Notes: generated by a model from the letters alone, not told the origin. A stretch of 64,000 nucleotides of DNA from Lolium rigidum (GCF_022539505.1 NC_061508.1:96203276-96267275); one strand, 5' to 3'; counted from the first letter of the stretch, positions 39,707 through 51,491 are shown. Translations and numbers: made by a program.

Positions 39707-41295
39707 TGCTGGGTGCGGAGTTGATGAAGGAGAATTTATGCGCAACGTTGAGTGGAATCCCAAGAGGAAGGTATGATGAGCACAACAGGAAGTTTTCCCT
39801 CAATAAGAAAACAAGGTTTATCAACCAGTAGGAGAAAAACGTTCTCTCCCGAGGTGTTGCGAACCAACTCGTGGCAGGGCGCACTACCGGTGTCAGCAGC
39901 AACGTGGAGACCTGCACACAAACAACCAAGTACTTTGTCACAAACTTTCAGCGAGGTTGTCAAGCTCACTGGTTTTGCTGAAAACAAAGAATTAAACGAA
40001 CCGTGTGGAAGAAGAATTGTTTGCAGAGAACAGAACAAAAAAATGATGTAGAAGATTGCAATTAAAAGAAGAAGGACCGGGGTCCACAGTTCACTAGAGG
40101 CGCCTCCCCAATAAATAAATATGTTGGGTAAACAAATTACATATGGACAATTGACAAACAGAGATTCTACGCTAATGGTTGGTGCAGAATACATACTATA
40201 AAAGTATGCGAGCATTACAATAATATACATAGACTGTAATCCAACTGCATCTATAACTAATAATCCATCTTCAGGATTGCATCCGTGACACCCTCCAGTA
40301 TTAAGTTGCAAGCAATGGACTGTCGCTTTAAGCAATGTGTGTAAAGTAAACGATGAAACTACCCTTAAATAGAACACCATTGTTTTCTCCCTAGTAGCAA
40401 CAGCACATCTACAATCATAGAGAACAAGGTCACTTCCCATGGTTAAATAGAGGCATGAACCCACTATCGAGCATAAATACTCCCTCTTGGAGTCGCTAGC
40501 ATCTACTTGGCCAGAGCATCTACTAGAAACGGAGAGCATGCAAGATCATAATAACATAATACATAATCTCAACCAAAGCAATCTCTCTATAAATCGGATC
40601 CACATCAAATCAACATGTAGCAATTACAAATAGATGACTTTGATCATGTTAGGCAGCTCACAAGATCTATACATGAAGCACAACAAGGAGAGGACAGCCA
40701 TCTAGCTACTGCTATGGACCCATGGTCCCGTGGAGAACTACTCACGCATCACCTCGGATGAAGACATGGCGATGTAGAGGCCTCCGGCGGTGATTTCCCT
40801 CTCCGGCAGGGTGCCGGGATGGACTGCAGAACCCTCCCGAACAGGGGTTTCGGTTGACGGCGGCGTCGGAACTTTTCGTGGATGGAGGCTCGGGTCCCTG
40901 GGGTTTTCCAGATACGAGGAATAAATAGGCGGAAGGGCGGAGCAAACGAGGCGACGAGGCGCCAGTACATGGGCCAGGCGCAGCCAAGGGTGGGTCGCGC
41001 CTACCCTATGTACTGCCACGTGGCAGCTCTCCTGCGTGTGTCCTTCTGGCTCCGTCCTTGTCCCGGAAAAATAAGACTCTGGGATTTTGTTTCGTCCAAT
41101 TCCGAGAAACTTTCATGTACAACTTTTCTGAAACACAAAAACAACAGAAAACAGGAACTAGTACTGCGGCACTGCGTTAATAGGTTAGTCCCAAAAAATG
41201 CTAAAAAGTGTGGAAAAGTGCACATAAAACATATAAGAATTGTAACAAAACAAGCATGGAGCATCAAAAATTATAGATACGTTTGGGACGTATCA
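39707..41295 (-). repeat. 3' LTR of the non-autonomous gypsy (about 1.59 kb)
   Basis: Begins TGATACGTCCCAAACGTATC on the minus strand at 41295. At the other end GCGGAGTTGATGAAGG matches the partner LTR at 44582, but the extreme tip (TGTTTCTAGGC in the partner) is altered here, so the boundary is uncertain by a few bases. Confidence 0.88.
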
Positions 41296-43157
41296 ACATC
41301 CCCAAGCTTAACTCCTACTCGTCCTCGGCTAGGTAAGTGATAACAAACAAATAATTTTTGAGGTGACATGCTGTCACACTATTTTGATCAATCTAAGTGT
41401 AAAAGCAAACATAGCTGAAATCATAGAATCCTAACATAAGCATGATAGATATAATCAAACAATGAAACTTAATAACCATGCTAAAACATGAATATTAGTC
41501 AAACAAAAGAAAATATATAACGTGCATGGAAAGCAAGCATAGATACATAATAAAGTGGTACTCAGCTTGTCCCATAAGTGGAAGCAAAACATAAATGCTT
41601 GGACACCTTTAAAAGATTATAAGGATGACTAGAAACAAAAAGTTTGAACAAGCAATACCATAATTATGAATCAATCAATAAAATCTTGGGACCATGCACA
41701 TAAAACTAAGAATGACAACTATGCTCTCGAAAGTGGTGCATAAACTAGAAGGTGGAGACTCAACATAAAAGAAAAGAAGGTCTCTCTTTGAGAGGCAAGT
41801 AAGATCACTCATGTGCTAGAGCTTTTTACTGAAACAACAAGAGTATAAAATGCACTTTTGAGAGGTGGATGATGTCAACGGTAAGTACAAAGCATATGAG
41901 TTGTGCAAAAATGCTACTCCTAAGTCGCAAGCCTCATGCATAATTGCTACTAGTGCTCACACCTCATCCTATACTCACCTCGGATCACCATTAGCTCTCA
42001 TCACATACAAGTTGTTTTAACCGAGTATCACAAAAGGGTACCCCCGTGCCTCCTGTACAAAGGTCCTAGGAGATGCATTGCTTTTAATTTCTCATTTTTA
42101 AAGCATCTTCAACTTGGGATATCCATACCGGGACGACACGAGCAACAGATAAATGGACTCCTCTTTTTTTTTTTGGTAGAAGCTTTCTCATAAGAGATTG
42201 AGGATTTGTCCAACTGAAACTTCCACCATGATACATGGCTTCGGTTAGCGGTCCAATGTTCTTCTCTAACAAAAATGTATACTCAAACTATTTTGCATGG
42301 ATAATCTCCTTCATTTCAGACAAGATGAACATGCATAGAAACCCACATGATATTCAGCGGCAAAGCATGATGAGGTGTCCCCAGTATTTCAATGGTTATC
42401 ACACAACAAGCAACTTAAAAGAGCTACGGTTACACAAGGAACACACGCTAGGCACAATAGTCATTTTTGACTACTTTCCCATGAGTAACAAAAATATAAT
42501 ACTTTGAAATTTAAATGTAGCACATGAGCAAACTACTATGGAATGGCAATGAAATACCACATATAGATAGATATGATGGACACTTTGGCATATTTGGTTT
42601 TTGGTGGTTGGATGCATGAATAAAATACTCACACAAATGGAGGCTAGAAAAAGACCGGGTGCGACCAACTAAGAGAGAATAATGGCCATAATCATGCACA
42701 ACGACAAATATATTAATCAAAGCATAAAGTGATACACAAGTTTCAAACTAAATAATCATAGAGGCAAGAATTGACTGGAATGTAGTCATAACATGTTGCA
42801 AAACATGTGCCAAGTCGATCCAAATAAAAACATTCGCAGGAGAATATATACCACAATATTATGCTTTTCTATTATATGCTAAAAACAATGCATGAGACCT
42901 TCAATGGCACACTAAACACTCTCAGTATTTGGTACTAATCATAATAAAAACATAATTAACAAGCTCATCATGAGAATAACATCTAGCAAGATATGCAAAA
43001 ATAACTATGCCACAGTCTAAAAATGCTTCCATTTGCATCACATACACATAAAACTTTTTTCATGCTTCCAACACCAACCAAATGAAACCAAACAACTCTC
43101 ATATATGAAAAACAAGTAAATGTCCAGAGAGCTATTGATACACAAATAAATATAAAA

Positions 43158-43308
43158 GTGGAGTGTATCTCTCTCCAACGCAAAATGCATAACAGTGGAG
43201 CGTGTCTCACTCCAAAATAAACATGCAAAACAGGGGAGCGTGTCTCACTCCAAAGTAAATATGCAAAGCGGTGGAGCGTGTCTCACTCCAAAGTAAACAT
43301 GAATGATG
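43158..43308. repeat. Four tandem 38-bp repeats inside the non-autonomous gypsy
   Basis: Copies start at 43158, 43195, 43233 and 43271, core GTGGAGCGTGTCTCACTCCA. GGAG and CTCC at the two ends of the core make each unit a weak hairpin. The intervals (37-38 bp) are not codon multiples, in keeping with a noncoding role. Confidence 0.9.
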
Positions 43309-44138
43309 GGATCCAACTTTATTGAAAGTAAAAACACAGCAAAAAGTAAAGACGCTCCAAGGATAACACATATCACATGAAGGAATAAAAATATAGTGTG
43401 TTGAAAAATGACCTGGTGCTTTTTGTTGATGAAGAGGAGATGCCTTGGACATCCCCAAGCTTTGACGCTTGTACTTCTTGGATATTTCTTGGGGGTTCCA
43501 GGGTACATCCTCAAGCTTGAGCTCTTGTCGATCCATGCTTCATCTTATTGCATCATTCTTCTCTCCCTATACTTGAAAACTTCCTTCACACAAAACTCAG
43601 CACATGATTGGCAACATTAGTGCAAATAAAAATATATCAAACCAGCAAGGCTTCAGCAATGACACATATCAAACACTCATTTTAACATATGATATTGTAG
43701 CTACTTCCTCCCAAAGCATAAGACGCAAATGCAAAACATGGTAGAAATCTATCAAAACAGACCAGCAGGAAGAGATCATAATTAAAGAAATAGTTCTGTT
43801 GCTCAAATCGAAAAATACTAAACTAACGAAAGTTAGCTAACATACTGGAGAATAAGCACAAAAATTTGCAGATCAAAATAACGTTCTGACGATTTTTAAG
43901 AATTTTTTTCGTGACCAGCACAGAATCTATTTCAGAATTGCAAATACCCCAAACACTGCTTTCTTTCTATTAGAGGCTACCCTTGGCACAAAAACGAAAA
44001 TAAGAACGATAACGAGAGGTTATTACAGTAGCAATAACTTCCAAGACTCAAAGCAAAAATAACAGAAATAAAACATGGGTTGTCTCCCATAAGCGTTTTT
44101 CTTTAACGCCTTTGAGCTAGGCGCAGAAAGGGTGCAAA

Positions 44139-44387
44139 TCAAGTATTGTCAAGAGAGAAATCATTAAGATCGGGAATGAAAGTAGTTTCGACCAGGCAGT
44201 CTATGCTATCTATAGTTGTTTTTGAAGTTCCTCTCTCAACACTTTTAGATTTACTTTCTTCATCAAATAAATTCTCAGGAACAATCCAATCAAAAATCCT
44301 ATCGTAAGCTTCCTTAAAACTTTCCTCACTCCCTTGCTTGAAAGTGAAAATCATGCCCGCATGCGATATAGTAATGGGACTATCCAT
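44139..44387 (-). pseudogene. Truncated gag of the non-autonomous gypsy, 82 residues
   Basis: The minus-strand ATG at 44387 opens MDSPITISHAGMIFTFKQGS, followed by EESFKEAYDRIFDWI, the usual start of gag in Triticeae gypsy elements. The frame stops after 82 residues (DFSLDNT), where gag should run for several hundred. The rest has been replaced by noncoding DNA. It may be kept because the gag start region overlaps packaging signals; that is inference. Confidence 0.7.
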
Positions 44388-44548
44388 TGAACAAAAATAA
44401 TGAAAGCAACAGAAATAAAAGCTATAGTAATATTTTTGGATTTTCGATATAAAATGCAAACAAGATAAAAATAAAATATGCAAGTAAAACAATAACAAAG
44501 TAAAAGAGTTGAGAGTGAGAGACTCTCCTCGCAGAAGAGATGCTTTTC

Positions 44549-44566
44549 TCCCCGGCAACGGCGCCA
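44549..44566 (-). promoter_or_regulatory. Primer-binding site of the non-autonomous gypsy
   Basis: TGGCGCCGTTGCCGGGGA on the minus strand, 7 bases inside the LTR end. It differs from the PBS at 18181-18198 at one base. Confidence 0.82.
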
Positions 44567-44573
44567 GAAAAAT

Positions 44574-45433
44574 TGTTTCTAGGCGCGGAGTTGACGAAGG
44601 AGAATTTATGCGCAACGTTGAGTGGAACCCCAAGAGGAAGGTATGATGAGCACAGCAGGAAGTTTTCCCTCAGTAAGAAACCAAGGTTTATCGACTAGTA
44701 GGAGAGAAATGTTCTCTCCCGAGGTGTTGCGAACCAACTCGTGGCAGAGCGCACTGCCGGCGTCAGCAGCAACGTGGAGACCTGCACACAAACAACCAAG
44801 TACTTTGTTCCCAACTTTCTGCGAGGTTGTCAAGCTCACTGGTTTTGCTGAAAACAAAGGATTAAACGAACCGTGTGGAAGAAGAATTGTTTGCAGAGAA
44901 TATAACAGAAAAATGTTGTAGAAGATTGCAATTAAAAGAAGAAGGACAGGGGTCCACAGTTCACTAGAGGCGCCTTCCCAATAAATAAATATGCTGGGTA
45001 AACAAATTACAGATGGGCAATTGACAAACAGAGATTCTACGCTAATGGTTGGTGCAGAATACATGCTATGAAAGTATGCGCGCATTACAACAATATACAT
45101 AGATCGTAATCCAACTGCATCTATGACTAATAATCCACCTTTGCATCCGCGACACCCTCCAGTATTAAGTTGCAAGAAACGGACTATCGCTTTAAATAAT
45201 GTGTGTAAAGTGAACGATGAAACTACCCTTAAATAGAACACCGTTGTTTTCTCCCTAGTAGCAACATCATATCTACAACCATAGAGAACAAGGTCACTTC
45301 CCATGGTTAAATAAAGGCATGAACCCACTATCGAGCATAAATACTCCCTCTTGGAGTCGCTAGCATCTACTTGGCAAGAGCATCTACTAGAAACGGAGAG
45401 CATGCAAGATCATAATAACATAATACATAATCT
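44574..45433 (-). repeat. Truncated 5' LTR of the non-autonomous gypsy
   Basis: Matches 39707-40570 of the other LTR, then stops at ACATAATCT, where LINE sequence begins. About 0.7 kb of LTR is missing. Confidence 0.88.
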
Positions 45434-45905
45434 GCTCTGCCAAATAGAGACTTATAAAAGTTTGTGATGTATTTAATCAGCTCCGGTTGCCCCTCTATCA
45501 CCCCTTCATATTGTACCAAATTAGTTATCTTGTTCTTACTTGTTCTCCCATTTGCTTTCAAGTGATAATACTTTGTATTATTATCGCCTTCTAGCAAATC
45601 TTTTTCCTTATAAAGTTGTAACCATTTAATTTCATCTTCACGCGTAATAGTCCTAAGCTGCTGTTTTTTTACGAGCATTATATCTCTATCAATAGCAGTT
45701 GGTCCATTATCTTCTGCAAGTTTGTCCATCTCATCTAACTCAACAATTAATTTTTTCCTTATTCTCTTATACTCGCCCTCAACATTTCTATTCCAGCCTT
45801 TAAGACAATTCCTCATTCTCACCATTTTTTGGTGCCATATATCCATACTACTACAACTAGTTGTTCTCTGACTCCAGTTTTTAGTTATCAACTGTTTTCA
45901 CTATA
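45434..45905 (-). mobile_element. LINE ORF2 fragment between endonuclease and reverse transcriptase
   Basis: The minus-strand frame includes RNCLKGWNRNVEGEYKRIRK, TREDEIKWLQLYKEKDLLEG and DNNTKYYHLKANGRTSKNKI, then LIKYITNFYKSLFG: the linker that precedes the reverse transcriptase. It belongs with the fragment at 38132-39706. The reverse transcriptase core expected between them is gone. Confidence 0.82.
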
Positions 45906-46385
45906 AATAGATAAATAAAATATAGGGGAGAATTGCCACTCTTGTGGTGACTGGTGACTTGGTGAGCAGAGAAAAGGCCAAGTCGTCGAGGAGTTAAACC
46001 CACAGATAGACACATTGGGAGAAAACGCGGGAACTAGAATTTCAGTGGCAACCTCTATGCGTTGATTGGGCGGCCACTACCTGGCAAAGCAGATAAAAAC
46101 ACTCCCTTCTCCTTCTCGACGCACCAGCAACACCACGACAGCCCACAGTAAAGTCAGAGCGAATCGAGCAGCGATCCTTTTGGAGGTAAACGGAGGAGTA
46201 GCAAACAAATCGAGCAATGCCGCGTCCTCAAGCTCCGGTCCCCTCCGCTTTATTATACCTCACTCCCAGTGACACTCTCACTCACACATTCACTAGCTAC
46301 GCTCCACTCTACTCGACGCGCGCGCACGCTGAGCTAGCTAAGCCGTACCGTACGTGAGCCCGTGAGCCAGCACAGTACGGAGTAA
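45906..46385 (+). promoter_or_regulatory. Promoter and 5' leader of the epimerase gene
   Basis: The best TATA-like word is TATTATA at 46251, 135 bases before the ATG; the downstream 100 bases are a plausible leader. Upstream sequence to 45906 shows no gene. Confidence 0.4.
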
Positions 46386-47855
46386 ATGCCGCCGCACCCA
46401 TCGTCGTCGTCGTCGTCGGCCAATGTGGACGCGGCCGCGAAGGGCGTCAAGCTCGACCGGTACGCGAGCGGCGGCGGCCAGCTGATGCGGCGCGCGGCGA
46501 GCGCCAAGATCGTCTCGGCGTCCTCCCACCTCCTCTTCCGCGCCACCATCCTCGCCACGCTCGCCCTCGTCTGCCTCTTCGCCGTGCACTACACCTCCCT
46601 CCTCTCCCACTCCTTCCGCCTATCCGCCGCCGCCTCCTCGCCACGGTCGAGGCCGCCGCACCGGAACCTGCTCGGCTCGTCGTCGGCCTACGGTGGCGCC
46701 GCGTGGGAGCGGGAGGTGCGGCGGAGCGCCACGCCGCGGCGGGACGGGGGCATGTCGGTGCTGGTGACGGGCGCGGCGGGGTTCGTGGGCGCGCACTGCG
46801 CGCTGGCGCTCAGGGCGCGCGGCGACGGCGTGCTCGGCCTCGACAACTTCAACGCCTACTACGACCCGGCCCTGAAGCGCGCGCGGCAGCGCCTGCTGGC
46901 CTCGCGCGGGGTGGTGGTCCTCGGCGCCGACATCAACGACGCCGCCCTGCTCGAGCGCCTCTTCGCGGCCGTCCCCTTCACGCACGTCCTGCACCTCGCC
47001 GCGCAGGCCGGCGTGCGGTACGCGATGCGGGCGCCGCAGGCGTACGTGGCCTCCAACGTCGCCGGCCTCGTCAGCGTCTTCGAGGCCGCCGCCAGGCACG
47101 CCGACCCGCAGCCGGCGATCGTGTGGGCGTCGTCCTCGTCCGTGTACGGGCTCAACACCGACGCGCCCTTCTCCGAGGACCACCGCACCGACCGGCCGGC
47201 GTCGCTGTACGCGGCCACCAAGAAGGCCGGGGAGGCCATCGCGCACGCCTACAACCACATCTACGGCCTCTCCATCACCGGCCTCCGCTTCTTCACGGTG
47301 TACGGCCCGTGGGGACGCCCCGACATGGCCTACTTCTCCTTCGCCCACAGCATCGTCGCCGGCAAGCCCATCACGCTCTTCCGCGCCGCCGACGGCACCG
47401 ACGTCCGCCGCGACTTCACCTACATCGACGACGTCGTCCAGGGCTGCATCGGCGCGCTCGACACGGCCGGCAAGAGCACCGGCTCCAAGTCTGGCAAGAA
47501 GCGCGGCCCGGCTCCCCTCCGCGTCTACAACCTCGGCAATACCTCGCCGGTGCCCGTCACCCGCATGGTCACCATCCTCGAGAAGCTCCTCGGCAAGAAG
47601 GCGAACAAGCGCGTCGTCACGATGCCGAGCAACGGCGACGTGCCGTTCACGCACGCCAACGTCAGCCACGCCGCGCGCGACTTCGGCTACCACCCCACCA
47701 CCTCCCTCGACGCCGGCCTCCGGCAATTCGTCCAATGGTTCCTCAAGTACTACAAGATCGACCCCGCGAAGCTCGCCAAGGGCGGCAAGGTCAGTGCCGG
47801 CGCCGGCAAGCCTACCAAGAGGAAATCAACGGGCGCCATGTCCGCAGCGTCGTGA
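46386..47855 (+). CDS. GAE: UDP-glucuronate 4-epimerase, intronless, 489 residues
   Basis: It interconverts UDP-glucuronate and UDP-galacturonate, the precursor of pectin, in the Golgi. A cytosolic N-terminus is followed by one membrane segment (about residues 51-73, FRATILATLALVCLFAVHYT) and a lumenal short-chain dehydrogenase fold, making a type II protein. The NAD-binding GxxGxxG is GAAGFVG (129-135). The substrate region is SSSVYG (250-255), and the catalytic pair Y275 and K279 lies in SLYAATK. Further family marks: HLAAQAGVRYA, TGLRFFTVYGPWGRPDMAYF, RRDFTYIDDVV, VYNLGNTSPVPV. Plant GAE genes have single exons and this length. The frame is intact, and codon third positions are nearly all G or C, which opens long false frames on both strands. 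Confidence 0.96.
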   Translation: MPPHPSSSSSSANVDAAAKGVKLDRYASGGGQLMRRAASAKIVSASSHLLFRATILATLALVCLFAVHYTSLLSHSFRLSAAASSPRSRPPHRNLLGSSSAYGGAAWEREVRRSATPRRDGGMSVLVTGAAGFVGAHCALALRARGDGVLGLDNFNAYYDPALKRARQRLLASRGVVVLGADINDAALLERLFAAVPFTHVLHLAAQAGVRYAMRAPQAYVASNVAGLVSVFEAAARHADPQPAIVWASSSSVYGLNTDAPFSEDHRTDRPASLYAATKKAGEAIAHAYNHIYGLSITGLRFFTVYGPWGRPDMAYFSFAHSIVAGKPITLFRAADGTDVRRDFTYIDDVVQGCIGALDTAGKSTGSKSGKKRGPAPLRVYNLGNTSPVPVTRMVTILEKLLGKKANKRVVTMPSNGDVPFTHANVSHAARDFGYHPTTSLDAGLRQFVQWFLKYYKIDPAKLAKGGKVSAGAGKPTKRKSTGAMSAAS

Positions 47856-48689
47856 GGTGTCCCCGGCCCGGCACGGCCGTCCACCGAGTGTGTACTCTGC
47901 TCTGCTTGGAGGCAGGCAGTTGTCTTGCACAACTTTGCAGGTGCATCCCCATTGTTTAAGCCATTGTTGCTTCTCTTTTTTCTCCATGATGCAACCATGC
48001 TAGAGCTCAGTGGGAAGGGAATCATGGAGTTGGAAAGCCAAAGGAAACGGATTCCTTCTTCATAGCATACGCATACTAAACTATTTAGAGAAAAAGAGAT
48101 TGGGTGGGTATAGGTAAGAAGATGACATGAGCCAATGAAAGGAACCAGGACACAAGAAAGATGAAGTCACTGGCTTCCTTTTGGTTCAGGAGATTGTTTT
48201 TTCTCAATTTTTACATATTTTTGCCATTCACTGTCTTGTTCTTGTTCATTTGTGGTTGACTGGTATTGTGATTTGTGAACTGTGAATGATCATGCACTCA
48301 TGTCAAGAACACAAGAAGCTGTGGTGGATGTAAGTCCAAGCAGTTTGCAGATTTCCAGACTGCCAAAAATATACTACTTTAAATCTTGGCGGTGGATTTG
48401 GTGCAATTTATTTCTGCATATGTATAAATATATCCAGCTCTTTGGGTCTTTGTTCTCTGAACCAAACCATCTTGCTGCATGTGGAGTGTCCGTGACTTTT
48501 GCGTATGTTTGCTTCTAATTTATGTGGCAATATATGTGAGGTGCTGAGGTTGGTGGCAGGTTGAGGGTGTGAATGAATTTGATTCAGCTTTGGACTTGGT
48601 GCTGATTCTTTCCCCGGTAGCATCACGCCAGCTTCTCGTACAGTGATGTTCCAAGAACAATGTTTCTTGCTAAATACAGTGAAATATGT
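47856..48689. other. Epimerase 3' UTR and flank
   Basis: The 3' UTR probably ends within 300-400 bases. No other gene visible. Confidence 0.45.
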
Positions 48690-49015
48690 GGGAACAGTGT
48701 CTGAACCTGAACTAATGCAGATTCTAGTTAACCAGGCCGTCTGAATCCTCTGATGACCAGGAATGATCTAACTGAACTGCATCATACATCAGAAGCATTA
48801 TGAACTTAGGATTCTTGCTAAGCCCTATTAATCTCCATGGCATCTGCCCACTCTGATGCCTAGCATCATGCTCCAAGGACACGATTCCTGTCCTCACTTG
48901 CCTAACCTTCGCTCCTTGGATGGGCCATTCGATCTAGATAAGCCTGCATTTCATACCATGCTGCTCCAAGGATGTGCCAAAATTTGAAAAGAAATGCAAT
49001 GTATGCCTGCCCAAG
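48690..49015 (+). repeat. Diverged direct repeat, copy 1
   Basis: Shares a long series of collinear words with 61045-61375, for example CATCTGCC-ACTCT, GTGCATCATGCT / CTAGCATCATGCT, TTGCCTA, CCTGCATTT-AT-CCATG-TGCT-CAAG and ATGCCT. No open frame is common to both. The nature of the sequence is unknown. Confidence 0.65.
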
Positions 49016-49959
49016 CTAGTAGGACCACATTGCAGAGGATAATACAGCCCAGCTGCATATATGTGAAAACAGCTAAGAGGCCTCCGATAGTCTGAATTCA
49101 GAATGGTGGTGATGGAGAATGAAGAACGTATTGCAAAACCTGCCTGTCAGCTCACGGTTTTTCAGCATAAGAGACACAGCATTCATGATGAGCAGGCCGC
49201 TGAGACGATCTGGAATTCCGGATCTGAATACCTCAAGCTTGACCTGTGTTGCAAAAAATTGTGGCTGGCATTCTTTGTACGCTTGTGCTGGTGCAGGGCT
49301 CTAGGCCAATCCCTTTATCAGTTGAACTAATTGAAGATGTTCTCAACTGCTTGTCTGGTTCAAGTCAAAAAGTTTTAGTTGTTAATACAGCATTACTATC
49401 TGAAATTACTACTCGTAGTACAACTTTCCAACTAGTAATGAATTTCGTACTCGGTGAGAGACTGATAAATGTAAAACGTCTGCTACCTCTTGACCACTTG
49501 AGCTGCATTGCTCAATACCCAGTACAGATAGTACTCCAACTTGTCTTGGCTGTTGCAGCTGGCTGCTGCTACCGCACCAAAAGCTTGGTCCCGAAGGACA
49601 ACGATGAGCTGGAGAAGTTAGCAGTCTTTGACAGTTTGACTTGCATTCGGCATAAAGCTAGGCAGATATTGACCTCTTCCTGACCTAGGGTCCCCTTGTG
49701 CCTCACCATTTGCACAAGTTGTGACCTGAGGTGAGTTGGGTGAGCTCCTTTGTTACTATTCACCTGCGAGTAAAATACATCAGGCGTCACTGAACTCACT
49801 CGACACCCTTACCCGCCTCCATCATTGTACTCTGAATACGCATTGTACGGTCACTAAATACAGCTAAGAGGCGCATCGACGGTCACTGCGGGACGTAGAG
49901 TATCGTATTTGCTGATGTGGCACAAGGAGACCATGCAGATGCAAGCTCTTCTGGCCTTT
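49016..49959. other. Unassigned sequence with an unsupported 145-codon frame
   Basis: A plus-strand frame at 49246-49683 is moderately hydrophobic but resembles nothing I know. A short direct repeat (ACAGCTAAGAGGC) at about 49069 and 49860 brackets the region, which could mark an old insertion. I do not call a gene. Confidence 0.35.
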
Positions 49960-50603
49960 TTACTTCTCCACCGAAAGGTAGTGGTGACGGCACATAAGAT
50001 CGTTGAAGATCTTGACGGTGAAGTTGTGGGTACCTTGACAATGATGGAACGTCAAAAGGAACCCGGGCTCAAGGCCGTAGGCGAAGGAAAAAAAATCTTT
50101 CCAGTCTGGTGAAGAACATGTGTCCTTCCTCGTCGAAGTACACCATCTGCCTCCATGTTCGTTGGCCTTTGCTGGACTCCTTCAGAGAGGCATGGTTAGA
50201 CTCCTGCCCACCAATGGCCTTGACAAACTCCTCAGAGAGCTTCAGGTGCTCCAAAGTTTCCTCCCCTACAAAGACAAAGAACTCAAAGCCCGGTACCCTG
50301 AGCCGATCTTCCTTGGGGGAAACTCTAGAGGAGGAAAGAGAACCTGACTAGGGCCTGCCGCGCAGACTTGGCCTTGGACGTGCATATCCTGGAGAGGATG
50401 GTCGGGGGCATGCTCCTTGGCCACTTCTCCTACGGGCGCGACATGGATGATCTTGGGTTTGTTCTTGCTGCAGCATGGACGAGCGCACTTGCGCTTTTCC
50501 GCCACCCCGCCCACAACAACGGAGGGAGCGATATTCGGCTTATTTTACTACTGCGAAGACGCCCATGACCTCGCTTCATCGCCGCCTCTGGTGATTTCCC
50601 CAT
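49960..50603 (-). pseudogene. B3 DNA-binding-domain protein, frameshifted
   Basis: B3 proteins are plant nuclear transcription factors. On the minus strand ATG at 50603 reads MGKSPEAAMKRGHGRLRSSK. After a one-base loss near 50547 the frame resumes as NKPNIAPSVVVGGVAEKRK and KPKIIHVAPV to FPPRKIGSGYRAL. A further shift leads into the B3 domain: FFVFVGEETLEHLKLSEEFV, then GHMFFTR. After a two-base loss near 50105 it continues as WKDFFSFAYGLEPGFLLTFH, FTVKIFNDLMCRHHYLS and TAA at 49962-49960. These are the strands and C-terminal core of a B3 fold. Three frame changes in 215 codons make it a pseudogene unless an intron removes one. Long B3 arrays are common in grasses, but no sister copy is in the window. 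Confidence 0.72.
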
Positions 50604-51060
50604 AGCGGAGGGTTGCAAGCGCGCAAGAATTAGGTTTTTAGGATTGCGGTGCCAATAAGATATACGGAGGAAGAAGAAGCGGTGAATGAAAGAAAGGATG
50701 TCCATATCCCCTCTTTTTTTCCTACGCCCTTTATAGCACTAGAAAGGCTACCCTGCGCCATCCCGATCTACATCATCGACACGTGTCCCGCATCCACGAT
50801 GACACGTGGTAGCACGGGAAGCAAACCGTCGCCCCGTTAACTCTGCTTCCGCGAGAATCAAGGAATTACTGCATGGCGTGCTCCGTTTTTTGTGCGCGTT
50901 GTGCTGTTTATCATCCCTTGCAGTCTCACGCGTTGGTTAGAATTCTGATCGCGAGACCACATTGTTGCGTCCCATCAAGTGCGCAGGGCAACACTCGAGT
51001 GCACTATGATGTCATCCCTGATTCCATCAAGATACTTTATCAAATCCTCCAACAGGAGTA
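50604..51060. other. Upstream flank of the B3 pseudogene and intergenic DNA
   Basis: No gene seen. The part 50740-50830 (CACGTGTC, ACACGTGG words) has two G-box-like motifs that might belong to the B3 promoter. Confidence 0.4.
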
Positions 51061-51491
51061 GATAGGTGCATGACCTGAGTCAAGTACCTCCCCGGATGCC
51101 ATGGTAAAACAAGCCTATGCCTGGATACAAGTACCCAAATATAGCCTCGGGGGCTACTTCCATCGGGAGCGCTGGTCACGCACTCGATAAAAAAGACGAC
51201 ACACTTGTCCACTACGTCGATTCTCGGCCCTCCACAACCCCATCAACTTTCAACCTCTGTAAAATCAAGTACGGAGTCGGTAACTCCTTGACTTCCCAAA
51301 TCGCATTTGTTGCAAAGATATATTTGTCTGCCGCATTTACAACATGAAGATAAGACTCGTAGATCTAATTTGCCATCGTGGGAATCGCATTTGCATCGCT
51401 CTACCAGTCATTTGCCATGCTTAGGTCATGATAAAATCAAGATGGACGCATTGGGTTCCCTTTCACAAGCTGGAAGTCGATTCGATAAGAC
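51061..51491 (+). mobile_element. Gypsy remnant, left part, interrupted by the copia element
   Basis: AGCCTCGGGGGCTACTTCC-like text (about 51143), followed by GGGAGCGCTGGTCACGCACTC, is characteristic of the 3' untranslated part of Triticeae gypsy elements. It continues after the copia insertion at 60052. Confidence 0.6.

Larger units (their letters stand above)
39707..45433 (-). mobile_element. Non-autonomous minus-strand gypsy element, 5' LTR truncated, inserted in a LINE
   Basis: Minus-strand order: truncated 5' LTR (45433-44574), PBS (44566-44549), an 82-codon gag-like start (44387-44139), about 2.8 kb without coding potential, a polypurine stretch (AAGCTTGGGGATGT) and the full 3' LTR (41295-39707). 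No pol is present, so it depends on another element's proteins. LINE ORF2 pieces lie on both sides. The two LTRs differ at several percent of positions by eye, so it is older than the copia element at 51497. Confidence 0.85.

Noticed and set aside
39736..40539. 267-codon frame, repeated as 265 codons at 44606-45403, as a gene pair
   Set aside because: Both lie wholly within the two LTRs of one gypsy element; their similarity is LTR identity, not gene duplication.
43158..43308. Regular 38-bp repeats as a CRISPR-like array
   Set aside because: The units are contiguous without unique spacers and lie inside a plant retrotransposon.
46620..47959. Long frames of 371 codons (minus) and 418 codons (plus, other frame) over the epimerase
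   Set aside because: They are shadows of a gene whose third codon positions are nearly all G or C. Only the 489-codon frame has domains and catalytic residues.
49246..49683. 145-codon frame as a small membrane protein gene
   Set aside because: No similarity, no promoter or splice support, and the surrounding DNA looks repeat-derived.
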